44,587 nt of DNA from a virus, in IMG/VR virus record IMGVR_UViG_3300009136_000011, positions 1-44,587 of that record. One strand, written 5' to 3'. Shown in pieces: positions 9,811 through 17,604 of this stretch. Within the stretch, counting starts at the first letter, position 1, and each line of letters starts with the position of its first letter. Below the pieces are notes generated by a model. That model saw only the letters and a program-made list of their open reading frames with translations. It searched no databases and had not been told where the DNA came from. The position numbers and the translations under genes are program-made.

Positions 9811-10395
9811 TTACCCCTCCCAGAGAACGCGCGGCTTGACCGGCGAATAGAGGCCGGAGCTCGGTATTTGGCCCGGAGGAGTCCACAGCTTGCCGACATT
9901 CTCGGCGCCGGGAACAGGCGAATACATGGTGCCCGGTGTGGTGTTCATCGTTGCCCCGCCACCCGGAGGCTTGGTTCCACCGCCCATGCCGACATAAGCG
10001 GACACGGCCGATGTGACTCCGTCGATGATGCCTGCGGTCTGGGCAGCTTTGCCCTCGCGCTCAGCCGCGTCAGCTCGATACTGCAGACCCTCAGCCTCGT
10101 TCAGGCCGTTCCACAGAACCGACATGACGCGGTACTCGCCTTCGGTGTTCAGATCTCCGAGAAGTTTGGTGATGCCATCGGTGCCGGCGCCTGACATGCC
10201 AGCGACAACAATGGCGCGCGAGTGCATGAGCTCCTTGTTGCGGATCTCCTCTGCCATCTCGCGAGAGGTAATGGCCATCTGCCGGCCAGCAGCGTCACGG
10301 TAGCCCTGGGCCTCCTCGTCCTTGAGCTTTTTCGCCATGTAGCCCTTGTAGGCTCCGGCGACAAGCATTACTGCTGCGACTGCTATCTGTGCCAT
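9811..10395 (-). CDS. Short internal virion protein (gp14-like position)
   Basis: This 194-residue protein begins with a hydrophobic segment (MAQIAVAAVMLVAGAYKGY) followed by a long charged helix containing 'AAGRQMAITSREMAEEIRNKE'-type sequence, then a Gly/Pro-rich tail. This layout matches the smallest ejection protein of T7-like and BPP-1-like phages, which forms the outer-membrane pore during infection. The ATG overlaps the end of the upstream acetyltransferase-like gene. Confidence 0.65.
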   Translation of the reverse strand: MAQIAVAAVMLVAGAYKGYMAKKLKDEEAQGYRDAAGRQMAITSREMAEEIRNKELMHSRAIVVAGMSGAGTDGITKLLGDLNTEGEYRVMSVLWNGLNEAEGLQYRADAAEREGKAAQTAGIIDGVTSAVSAYVGMGGGTKPPGGGATMNTTPGTMYSPVPGAENVGKLWTPPGQIPSSGLYSPVKPRVLWEG

Positions 10396-10865
10396 TTGTC
10401 AAACCATCCGTAGTAGACGCCATATAGGTGCTCAAAACCCAGTCGATTCAGTGCCATGCAGCCCTCGACGCTCTCGGCAATTGATACAACTGGACCGCGA
10501 TACGCCCTGCACCAATCCATGCTGGCCTTTAATGCTCGGCCGATGGTAATGGAATTCAGGTAGGGCTGCAGCTCAGGCGTGTATTCCGTGAAAAACTTTC
10601 CGATGCCGCCCTCGCGCATTACGCCAATGATTCCGGCGACTTCGCCATCCATCAGAATGACATACGCGCGCATCGTGCCGAGCTTCTGATCGCCGTAAAA
10701 ATCTTTGATGTCCGCGGCTGTCGCGAACCTTGACTCAATCAGCGGCGAGCGCGTCGTTTCGTGTTGCTTCTTTTCTCGACCGACTCGAACTCCGCTAACA
10801 TTGCCAGGATCGTCGCAGGCCGCGGTGACGCTGCTTGCAGGCATATTCTTGAATCCGGTATCCAC
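10383..10865 (-). CDS. GNAT-type N-acyltransferase-like protein, start uncertain
   Basis: The recognisable part begins near 'ESRFATAADIKDFYGDQ' and continues through 'AYVILMDGEVAGIIGVM', a typical GNAT beta4/beta5 segment, to 'CMALNRLGFEHLYGVYYGW', a typical C-terminal GNAT motif. Such proteins sit next to tail genes in several podoviruses. The frame is open from 10865 (GTG), but that would overlap the tail gene by about 127 bases. No ATG, GTG or TTG lies in frame near the natural domain start at about 10745, where only CTG and ATT are available. Real initiation may be non-canonical or depend on the overlap. The substrate is unknown. Confidence 0.6.
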   Translation of the reverse strand: MDTGFKNMPASSVTAACDDPGNVSGVRVGREKKQHETTRSPLIESRFATAADIKDFYGDQKLGTMRAYVILMDGEVAGIIGVMREGGIGKFFTEYTPELQPYLNSITIGRALKASMDWCRAYRGPVVSIAESVEGCMALNRLGFEHLYGVYYGWFDKWHR

Positions 10866-13573
10866 TCCCCGCCGAACGAGAAGTTGTCCTCATGGTAATC
10901 CTCCCAGATCTGGCCGGTTGCCGTGATTTGGCCCTGTTCAACGAGAGGCATATCGTACAAATTGTTAAAATCCGGGCCGTACTGCAGCCCTTGGTAATGC
11001 AGGTTCTCAGCGATGAATCCGATCTTGTTGACCTTCTTGCGCTCGAGCAGGCCGATGCCATCGAGGGCGCCGAGCTTGGCGCTCTTGAATTGCGCGGTGT
11101 AGGCCAGTCCGTAGACGACATTCGAGTACGGCGCGTTGTCGACCGGGACGCCGTCGAGCACAGTGGCCGTCAGATCTATCTCGCCCGGTGTGCCAAATTG
11201 GGAAACCTGCACGGTGCCGCGATCCTCGCCGTCAGCCCAGATTGATACCGTCACGCCAGCCAGTCGCTCGACGCCGGTTATCAGGCTGGTCGGGGCGGCA
11301 TCATACTGGCCCCACGCATCAGACAAGTAATTGTTCAGGCCGCCGATGGCTTCATTCTCCATTGACCACTTGAGCAGGAATCGCTCCTCGTTGTTGACGG
11401 AATTGAATCCCTTGACCGTGTAGTAGACCTGATCCTCGACCACGCCCGGAAGCACCGCAACGTCCTCGACACACCAACTGCCGGGACCGCCGAGCACGAT
11501 CTCATTCCAGCAGATGACATTCTCGAGCCGGTCGTAGACCAGCATCCCGACAGTGCCGTCGAGCCGCACACAATGGACGCGGACGTCAGGCTTCATCTGC
11601 ACAGCGATCTGCTTGATGCCGGCATCGTTGTAGTCAGGCGCAAAGATCGACAGATCCACGCTCAAGTAATCGGCCGCACCGCTTTCGTAGCTGAGCTCGT
11701 AGAGCCGCTGCTTGGTCCGGTCGACGAATACGCCCTTGCTGGCGATCGTCTTGATGTTGAAGTTGGTCGGCGTCAGGGCCTCGTCGAAGGAGCTCGAGCG
11801 CACACCCAGAGGATGATTGCCGTCAATCTTGGCAGCGTCCATATCAGCGGAAGTCTCGCTCGTACCCAACAGCATCCGGCCCATGGCCTTTAACCAGTTG
11901 ATAACACGGATCGGTCCCGAGCCGATGTTGCGATTGATCGGACCTGAGTCACCCTCGACCTCATCATCAAACGACTCGTAGTTGTCTGAAACCGACCCAT
12001 AGATGCGATCGTTGCCGGTAAACCAGATTCGATTCTCATGGATGTCAGTAGCAGACGGATAGCCAGTGGCCAACGACCACTCACCGAGCTCCCAGTCTGT
12101 TGTCCCAACCAGCGAGCCGAAAGGCACCAGCACCTTGGCAGAGATGGTTTGCTCGTCGGTGAAGCCAGTCATCCGGGCGATGCCAGCGATCGAGCCGTTG
12201 GTGTAGCTCAGGGTGCAGTTGATCGTGCTGGCCGTATGGTCGCCAGCCTTGGCGCCGATCCGGTAGAAAATGATCTGGCCGTCCTGCTCATCGAGGAAGG
12301 TCGTATTGGTGTTGGTCGTGTACTGAGGCGTCAGGTCATTCCATGGCCCTGCGTCAGATCCGATAGAGAACTGCACCGTAATGGTGCCGGAGCCCGGAGG
12401 GATGTTCTCGATGATGATGCCGAACCGTCTGGCCTCACCGTTGCCGGAAACTCTGATCGGGTCCGAAAACTGGGGATCGCCAGTGACCTGCTCGGTCACG
12501 ACCTGACCCTGGGACTGAGCTCGAATCAATATGCCAGCACCGAAGATGGAGGCTCCCATCGTTTGCTCGAATATAGGCTCGCTTGATGTGATGGTGATGT
12601 CGCCCTCGATGGCGCTCACCGTGACCGTGGTGGCCGATGTGTTGAGCTTCTGGAACGGGCCGTCCTCGGGGCCGTAGTCGACAATCGACCATGATCTTGG
12701 ATAGGACGTACCAAGATCGACGTAATCCCGGCGCTCGATCTTTTTCATGTTGGTGTCGCGACAGATCGCATAGATGACGTCACCGGACTGAGTCCACCGG
12801 ACATTGGCAATCTGATTCTCGGTCGACCAGCCAGTGCCGAATATAACCTCGCCTGCGCTGGCAACAGAACAGCCATTGACCAGTACGTTGTAGCTTCGAT
12901 CGTTGGCCAGCTCAATGAAAAAAGATGAGCCCTGCGGGATGAAGGCGATGTTGTGAACGCCCTTGCCGAGCTGTGTTTCTCTGACCAGATCATCGTCGTT
13001 GACCGATGTACCGACGCGGAGCCGGCAAAACTCAGTCTGCACAGTGATGGCGAGCGCGTGTTCGATCAGCTCCTCGCCACCAGTGACAGCGACCTCTTGC
13101 GTCACCTTGGCATATTCATCGCCTGTGCCGAGCAGGTTGAGGACGTTTGGCACCGTGGCGCCTGCACCGGACGCGGCAGTTGCGCCGGGATCTGAGTCAT
13201 CCTGCCAGTCGTTGACACCGACACCCAGGGGCGCGTTGAAACCGCCATCTGTGACAGTTGCGCCGACAGCCACCCGAGCCACCACGACATCGTCGACGCG
13301 AATTCGCATCAGACTGCCGCTGTCGATCTCGATTAGGGCTGTATCGTCGACGCCGAAAACAAACGGCATCTGGCGAACGAGCTGCAGATCCTCGAGCATT
13401 GTGTCGATGTATTTCAGACCGGGCCTGAGCATCATCGAGCCGAGGATCCGCGGGACGAAATTGGTCTGCTGCGCGGCCGACATGGCCATGCGTTCGAGAT
13501 CCTGACGAGCCAGACCGCGTTTGGAAATTACCCCTCGATTGAAGGCGAGGAGAGTCTTTTCGCCAGTAGCCAT
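10739..13573 (-). CDS. Tail tubular protein B-like (tail nozzle)
   Basis: The protein has 944 residues. The N-terminal pattern 'NRGVISKRGLARQDLERMAMSAAQQTNFVPRILGSMMLRPGLKY' is characteristic of the large podoviral nozzle protein (T7 gp12 and its BPP-1-type counterparts), which closes the tail tube and is released on adsorption. Further short motifs such as 'NRIWFTGNDRIYGSVSDNYESF' are also typical of these tail proteins. It follows tail tubular protein A after a 3-base gap, in the conserved gene order. Confidence 0.85.
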   Translation of the reverse strand: MATGEKTLLAFNRGVISKRGLARQDLERMAMSAAQQTNFVPRILGSMMLRPGLKYIDTMLEDLQLVRQMPFVFGVDDTALIEIDSGSLMRIRVDDVVVARVAVGATVTDGGFNAPLGVGVNDWQDDSDPGATAASGAGATVPNVLNLLGTGDEYAKVTQEVAVTGGEELIEHALAITVQTEFCRLRVGTSVNDDDLVRETQLGKGVHNIAFIPQGSSFFIELANDRSYNVLVNGCSVASAGEVIFGTGWSTENQIANVRWTQSGDVIYAICRDTNMKKIERRDYVDLGTSYPRSWSIVDYGPEDGPFQKLNTSATTVTVSAIEGDITITSSEPIFEQTMGASIFGAGILIRAQSQGQVVTEQVTGDPQFSDPIRVSGNGEARRFGIIIENIPPGSGTITVQFSIGSDAGPWNDLTPQYTTNTNTTFLDEQDGQIIFYRIGAKAGDHTASTINCTLSYTNGSIAGIARMTGFTDEQTISAKVLVPFGSLVGTTDWELGEWSLATGYPSATDIHENRIWFTGNDRIYGSVSDNYESFDDEVEGDSGPINRNIGSGPIRVINWLKAMGRMLLGTSETSADMDAAKIDGNHPLGVRSSSFDEALTPTNFNIKTIASKGVFVDRTKQRLYELSYESGAADYLSVDLSIFAPDYNDAGIKQIAVQMKPDVRVHCVRLDGTVGMLVYDRLENVICWNEIVLGGPGSWCVEDVAVLPGVVEDQVYYTVKGFNSVNNEERFLLKWSMENEAIGGLNNYLSDAWGQYDAAPTSLITGVERLAGVTVSIWADGEDRGTVQVSQFGTPGEIDLTATVLDGVPVDNAPYSNVVYGLAYTAQFKSAKLGALDGIGLLERKKVNKIGFIAENLHYQGLQYGPDFNNLYDMPLVEQGQITATGQIWEDYHEDNFSFGGEWIPDSRICLQAASPRPATILAMLAEFESVEKRSNTKRRARR

Positions 13574-13576
13574 GGA

Positions 13577-14221
13577 TTACCCGATCAGTTGATTGCGTGA
13601 ACCACCATCGAAGTCGGCGTTGCGGAACCCTTGCCGAGACCGAGCCCAACCGCCTTTGGGCGGGAACTTCGCCGGCTCCTCCATGGCGTCTGTCGCCTTG
13701 GCTTCACCGAGCCACATCTTGTACCAGCGAGCGAGCTCGTTGTCGTCGTAGTCGAGGCCGGTCAGGCGTGGCGCCACTTTCATGGCCATGTAGTGCTCGA
13801 CCATCTCCGTGAAATTCGGAGGCCACAAGGAAAAGTCGGATCCGAACTGGATGTCATTGGACACGTATTTCACGTAGATCGGGTCTGCGTCCGAAAACCA
13901 CCAAGAGCCCTCGCGGGAATAGCGGGTAATCGGGATCTGGAAATACTCGTCGTAACAGACGGCCATCGTCCTGAGCCAGTCCACCGGACTGTCAAAGGCG
14001 TAGATATAACCGAAGGACGGCGTCACCGAGGGACTCGAGTCGAGCTGCACTGTGCGCTGTGCGAATTGCCACTGGCCCATCTGCAAAACACGGTCAACCA
14101 TGTTGTTGTCGAAGATGTCGTCCAGCTTGTAGCGAGGCTCACGATTCTCGGTAAGATTCGCCAGTTTCCGCTCACCAAGGATGGTCAGAGCGCCGTTGTA
14201 GAGAGAGAGCTTGTCAGTCAT
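13577..14221 (-). CDS. Tail tubular protein A (gp11-like adaptor)
   Basis: The protein has 214 residues. The N-terminus 'LSLYNGALTILGERKLANLTENREPRYKLDDIFDN', followed by '...GQWQFAQRTVQL', is characteristic of the T7 gp11/TTPA family. This family forms the ring between portal and nozzle. Length is in the family range (about 190-220). It lies immediately upstream of the nozzle gene. Confidence 0.88.
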   Translation of the reverse strand: MTDKLSLYNGALTILGERKLANLTENREPRYKLDDIFDNNMVDRVLQMGQWQFAQRTVQLDSSPSVTPSFGYIYAFDSPVDWLRTMAVCYDEYFQIPITRYSREGSWWFSDADPIYVKYVSNDIQFGSDFSLWPPNFTEMVEHYMAMKVAPRLTGLDYDDNELARWYKMWLGEAKATDAMEEPAKFPPKGGWARSRQGFRNADFDGGSRNQLIG

Positions 14222-14272
14222 TTCATACTCCAGGCCTGCGCATCCCTGCGCAAATGTTCATTCCTTGATCGG

Positions 14273-14761
14273 CTATCGTTGTACGGCTGACTCATGGTTA
14301 GCCGCGTAACGCCGAGCAAGTCCTTCTGTCTCGAATCCATCCTTGAGAGGTTTGCTCTCACGGATGACACCCCATTTGTGATGACTGCCAAGGAACTTGA
14401 CCTCGTAGATCGAGGGCAATTTGATCGCCTGCTCGAGAGGGGCGAATTCGTAGAAATCCTGCTTTGCCACATGCGCAAAAAGCCGGCCAGCACCGACTAC
14501 GTGCAGCACCAGTTTCCATGCCATGTTGTCAGGCATAACAACGATCTCATCGCCGGGACGGAATTTCACGGCAACGTGCTGCCAGAAATCAGCCTCCATC
14601 ACATCTTCGGGCGTGGTGCCCATCGGGACATTTACGCGCCAGCGGTTCGACATCTCATCGGCAAGCGATAGACGGCTCTCCGGTACTGGCTTCGCGGTGC
14701 GGCTCTCAGGCGGCGCCGCGTCCTGCTCGGGTAGTTTTTCTGCTGTTGCTGCTTCGGACAT
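14273..14761 (-). CDS. Hypothetical head-region protein
   Basis: The ATG at 14761-14759 has GGAG seven bases upstream and gives 162 residues. A TTG six codons earlier is less likely. The first ~45 residues are Ala/Pro/Glu-rich and look disordered. The remainder looks like a compact alpha/beta domain with 'KFRPGDEIVVMPDNMAWKLVLHV'. I do not recognise the family. It lies between a terminator-like hairpin after the capsid genes and tail tubular protein A, so it may be a connector or virion protein. Confidence 0.72.
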   Translation of the reverse strand: MSEAATAEKLPEQDAAPPESRTAKPVPESRLSLADEMSNRWRVNVPMGTTPEDVMEADFWQHVAVKFRPGDEIVVMPDNMAWKLVLHVVGAGRLFAHVAKQDFYEFAPLEQAIKLPSIYEVKFLGSHHKWGVIRESKPLKDGFETEGLARRYAANHESAVQR

Positions 14762-14777
14762 TTTCAGTCTCCGTGAC

Positions 14778-14807
14778 AAGAAAGGGCGAGCCCGGATGAG
14801 CTCGCCC
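14778..14807 (-). terminator. Intrinsic terminator after the capsid genes
   Basis: The leftward strand reads GGGCGAGC, an 8-base loop, GCTCGCCC, then TTTCTTGT. It has a perfect 8-bp GC-rich stem and a short pyrimidine tract. It sits in the gap between the capsid-accessory gene (14843) and the next gene (14761), matching the partial terminator that T7-like phages place after the capsid gene to set expression ratios. Confidence 0.7.
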
Positions 14808-14842
14808 TCGCATTGTCGCGCTGCGTACTGACCTACGTCAAC

Positions 14843-15121
14843 TTAGGTGAAGATCAACCAAGTCGCGCCGGTAGCTGCAATAGCCGTGCAATGGTAAAGG
14901 CCGGCTGCTACGCCAGTCTCGATGATCTCAATGGTGTCACCTACCTGAACTCCGGCGTCAAGCGCCCCAGTCATGTAAGTAGCGCCAATCATCGTCGCAA
15001 GAACATCGCCACCAGTATCGCGATATGTCCACTTGGCAGAGCTGTAGCCAGCGTTGGCAAGGTTTTCGCCTGATCCTACTCGAGGTGAGCAGAGGACGAG
15101 TGAGCTTTGATTAAAAGCCAT
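14843..15121 (-). CDS. Small protein after the capsid gene, possible head decoration protein
   Basis: This 92-residue protein starts 18 bases after the capsid gene. It is Gly/Ala/Thr-rich with beta-like segments (TYRDTGGDVLATMIGATYM) and no strong charge. Size, composition and place directly after the major capsid gene resemble capsid decoration or head fibre-base proteins. The function is inferred; no family motif is seen. Confidence 0.65.
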   Translation of the reverse strand: MAFNQSSLVLCSPRVGSGENLANAGYSSAKWTYRDTGGDVLATMIGATYMTGALDAGVQVGDTIEIIETGVAAGLYHCTAIAATGATWLIFT

Positions 15122-15139
15122 TTCAGATTCTCCTCAGCC

Positions 15140-15988
15140 TTAAACAATCAGCGTGTCGTCGACTACGTTCACGACAACAACACCGCTGTTCTGCAGCAAT
15201 TGTGAGCCCATGTAGATCGAGCAGCGAGACCAACTGTAGTCCTGCTCCTCGTCATACCCCGCGCGCGCCTCGATGTTATCGGCGTTGTAAGCATGGCCGA
15301 TAGAGTTTCGATGGTACGCATAACACTCGCCAGTGGCCGTCGCGTTACCCGGCAGATCTGGATGTACTATCCAGTTCATTCCGAGCCACTTGTACGTCTG
15401 TTGACGATCGCGCCACGCCTGCGGCACATTGTCGATCGGGCCGTTTTGCGTGAAATCGCGAGAAGTGAAGGATGCCAGCGTGAGCATGACGCCTTCAAAG
15501 TTTGGCGTGACCAGCATCGTGATGCGGCCGTCATACGGAACGTCAGCCTGACCGAGGCGAGTCTTAGCCTCGAGGCAGAGGTTCAGCGTAGGAGCTACGG
15601 CTGCGCCAGTGTTGATCGTACCAGTGGCCAGCTCGCCAATGATGTCCTGGTCAATCTTTCGATTGATGACTGCCATACAGGTCATTTGCATGATCGCGCG
15701 CTGGTTGCCCTGCGAAGCGAAGATATTGAAATCCGTCTTGCGTACCAGATCATGCCATTCGACCAGCGTAGCAACAGGCTGCTGGAGATCGTCGCCGCGA
15801 GCAGGAATTAACCCGTTCACGCCGCGTGTCTTGGCGGTCGCGCCGCCAGAACCGGCTACAAGAAACGTCGCCTGATTGCCTTTGATGACAGCTTCCGTGG
15901 TCGTGCTCTCCCGTAGGAGCGACTGGTGCTGCTCAAAAGCGGCGATGAATTCCTGCCGGTATTGAATTTGAAACGCTGTTTCAGCCAT
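15140..15988 (-). CDS. Major capsid protein
   Basis: This 282-residue protein has HK97-fold-like traits: a helical N-arm ('QYRQEFIAAFEQHQSLLRES'), then an E-loop-like glycine-rich piece, and a C-terminal part with 'CSIYMGSQLLQNSGVVVVN'. It resembles the podoviral capsid family often labelled Phage_capsid_2. It lies downstream of the scaffold gene and is the first gene after a 173-base intergenic region with repeats, which would suit separate high-level expression. Confidence 0.8.
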   Translation of the reverse strand: MAETAFQIQYRQEFIAAFEQHQSLLRESTTTEAVIKGNQATFLVAGSGGATAKTRGVNGLIPARGDDLQQPVATLVEWHDLVRKTDFNIFASQGNQRAIMQMTCMAVINRKIDQDIIGELATGTINTGAAVAPTLNLCLEAKTRLGQADVPYDGRITMLVTPNFEGVMLTLASFTSRDFTQNGPIDNVPQAWRDRQQTYKWLGMNWIVHPDLPGNATATGECYAYHRNSIGHAYNADNIEARAGYDEEQDYSWSRCSIYMGSQLLQNSGVVVVNVVDDTLIV

Positions 15989-16033
15989 TTGGCTTCTCCC
16001 AGATAAGTTGAATAGGTCCGTTATTCGACTGGT

Positions 16034-16133
16034 CGGGTTAGCCTGACTTGCGGCTCGAGGGTTGACCTTGCGGGGCCTCGAGGGTCGGCATCAGGAGCCG
16101 GGGGTGCGCTGGAGCCGCGAGAGCGGGTTAGCC
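16034..16133 (-). promoter_or_regulatory. Repeat-bearing leader before the capsid gene
   Basis: The 173-base gap (15989-16161) holds two copies of CGGGTTAGCC at 16034-16043 and 16124-16133. Between them are two tandem imperfect copies of TGAC(C)TTGCGG(GGC)CTCGAGGGT at 16044-16062 and 16063-16085. This is the largest gap in the leftward structural operon and immediately precedes the capsid gene. It may be a promoter or an mRNA-processing or translation leader. No clear -35/-10 pair was found. Confidence 0.5.
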
Positions 16134-16161
16134 AGCTAATGTCGTGGGGCTGAATATAATC

Positions 16162-16395
16162 CTACGAGTAACGCTCTGTCAACGGTGTTCTCGTTGTGGG
16201 CGAGCTCTTTGCCGACTCTCGGGCACGATATTCGTCCTTCTGCTGCTTGGTCATGTTCTTACCCATGCCAGCCAGATTTTTGAATTCGCCGCGTTTTCCC
16301 TTACGACTGGAATCAAACGCGCCCTGACCCCAGTGGTGCATCATTGGATCAAAGATGTTCAGCGTGGCTGCTTGCTTGAATAGCTTGCCCATCAT
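16162..16395 (-). CDS. Small basic protein of the scaffold-capsid interval
   Basis: This 77-residue basic protein begins MMGKLFKQAATLNIFDPMMHHW and has a Lys/Arg-rich centre. Two adjacent ATG codons (16395 and 16392) follow an AGGAGG. The upstream stop overlaps as ATGA. Similar short N-termini ('...LFDP.....') occur in hypothetical phage proteins near the capsid. The function is unknown; it could be a minor virion component binding DNA. Confidence 0.7.
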   Translation of the reverse strand: MMGKLFKQAATLNIFDPMMHHWGQGAFDSSRKGKRGEFKNLAGMGKNMTKQQKDEYRARESAKSSPTTRTPLTERYS

Positions 16396-16547
16396 GCTCC
16401 TCCTGAGCTGGTGGTAATGGAGCCTGAATGCTTGGTGCCGCCAGTGGTGGCTTTCTTCTTCTTGAAAACCGTCCTCGCTGGTGGCTTGCGATAGCTGCCG
16501 GGGTGCTTCTTGCCGGCGTAAGTTTTGACTGGAGCCGACTCAGCCAT
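16392..16547 (-). CDS. Very small Lys-rich protein
   Basis: This 51-codon frame begins MAESAPVKTYAGKK and has a central run of four lysines and a Gly/Ser/Thr-rich end. It is tied to both neighbours by stop/start overlaps: TAATG upstream at 16547 and ATGA downstream at 16395. The unbroken chain of overlaps is the main evidence that it is expressed. The protein looks unstructured and is not recognised. Confidence 0.65.
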   Translation of the reverse strand: MAESAPVKTYAGKKHPGSYRKPPARTVFKKKKATTGGTKHSGSITTSSGGA

Positions 16548-16765
16548 TAGAGCCTCCGGCCACCCTTGGGTCCAAGCGGAGTGTCAGCGCCTCGACGCCC
16601 AGGGCGACGATTGCGGTTGTCTCGACGTCCATCATTGCTGCCCTCGACGCCAACAGCCAGACCAGTGACGGCACCGGAACTCAAGTCATCCGGCGCACCG
16701 GGTCGCGTGGTTCGGTTTCGCTTGTCACGTATCCGACCAAAAAACTTTCTCAATCCACCAGCCAT
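16547..16765 (-). CDS. Small Arg-rich protein
   Basis: This 72-residue protein begins MAGGLRKFFGRIRDKRNR and ends in a Gly/Arg-rich tail. It is strongly basic and suited to nucleic-acid contact. It overlaps the upstream stop as TGATG. No family is recognised. It is part of the run of five small genes between scaffold and capsid. Confidence 0.65.
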   Translation of the reverse strand: MAGGLRKFFGRIRDKRNRTTRPGAPDDLSSGAVTGLAVGVEGSNDGRRDNRNRRPGRRGADTPLGPKGGRRL

Positions 16766-16932
16766 CAGTAACTCCTTGCCGTAGAGACCGCCGACTTCAC
16801 TTTGCCGTAGGTCCGCTTGACTCGTTTGGCGACCTTTTTCTTGACGTCATCCATAACCGTTGTCAGGCCGCTGCTCTCCAGCCTTGCCGCGTAGGAAGCT
16901 GCACCCTTGGGGCCTTTCTTTTTCTTGGCCAT
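16765..16932 (-). CDS. Very small Lys-rich protein
   Basis: This 55-codon frame begins MAKKKKGPKGAASYAARLE and carries a second Lys/Arg cluster (VKKKVAKRVKR) in its second half. The ATG at 16932-16930 is two bases after the previous stop, and the end overlaps the next start as TGATG. It is probably a DNA-binding or capsid-lumen protein. This is inferred from charge only. Confidence 0.65.
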   Translation of the reverse strand: MAKKKKGPKGAASYAARLESSGLTTVMDDVKKKVAKRVKRTYGKVKSAVSTARSY

Positions 16933-16934
16933 GA

Positions 16935-17042
16935 CTAAATTATGCTGTCGCCGGGTTGGACCGGGCCGGTGCTGTTGACGGACTCGGGCTGATTGTCATT
17001 ATCAGTCTCGATGTCCTCAAATGGTTGTAATACGTCTGCCAT
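16935..17042 (-). CDS. Tiny protein sharing the LQPxEDI motif with its neighbour
   Basis: This 35-codon frame begins MADVLQPFEDIET and ends PVQPGDSII. It has AAGGAG about 6 bases before the ATG. The N-terminus matches that of the next gene upstream in the operon (MGCVLQPGEDIP, 17059-17595), and 'VQPGDSI' matches its 'VQPGQDI'. It may be a duplicated anchoring tag or a remnant of a larger paralog. The acidic, unstructured sequence between the two motifs has no known match. Confidence 0.6.
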   Translation of the reverse strand: MADVLQPFEDIETDNDNQPESVNSTGPVQPGDSII

Positions 17043-17058
17043 CTCGCTCTCCTTGCGA

Positions 17059-17595
17059 TTAAACCTCGTTTGTTTCTAACGTAATGTTGGCTGTGTCCAC
17101 TGTGCTCGATCCACCATCCTCACTGAGCTCTGCTGTGCCTTGCCAGTCTTGGAAGCCAGCCCCGTTGGGTTGCTCTATCGTGATAAGGGTCGAGGCAACA
17201 CCGATTTCCAGCCAAACATTCAACGTGCCCTGCGCGATCGATGCGCTGCCGCCAGTTTGTGTGAACCGGACATGGTAGGTCCCTGCTCCCGGCTTCGGAT
17301 CGACAAAATCTGTCGGGACAGGCTGAGCGAAGTTCGGAGGGCCAGCACCATCGTCATCGGATTTGATCGTGAAGGCGCCGCCGTTGCTCTGGAGCTCGTA
17401 GCCGGCGACCTTGTTGCCAATGGCCGGAGCCGTCGAGAACTCCTGAATCGTGAGGTCAGTGAGGTTCAGGGTCTCCACTGGCGCAACGAAACAATCGTCG
17501 ATGTCCTGACCGGGCTGCACCGCTTCCGATGTCGTGTCGCCGGGTTTCAGCGCCGATGTCGGAATGTCCTCACCGGGTTGTAATACACAGCCCAT
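17059..17595 (-). CDS. Hypothetical protein with N-terminal QPG repeats, possible virion protein
   Basis: The protein has 178 residues. The first 35 contain three short related motifs: LQPGEDI, LKPGDTT and VQPGQDI. Residues 45-178 look like a beta-sandwich, with alternating polar/hydrophobic strands and 'GTYHVRFTQTGGSASIAQGTLNVWLEIG'. That domain type is common in fibre tips and decoration proteins. It lies between scaffold and the small basic genes. I do not recognise the family. Confidence 0.65.
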   Translation of the reverse strand: MGCVLQPGEDIPTSALKPGDTTSEAVQPGQDIDDCFVAPVETLNLTDLTIQEFSTAPAIGNKVAGYELQSNGGAFTIKSDDDGAGPPNFAQPVPTDFVDPKPGAGTYHVRFTQTGGSASIAQGTLNVWLEIGVASTLITIEQPNGAGFQDWQGTAELSEDGGSSTVDTANITLETNEV

Positions 17596-17604
17596 CTCGT
17601 TCTC

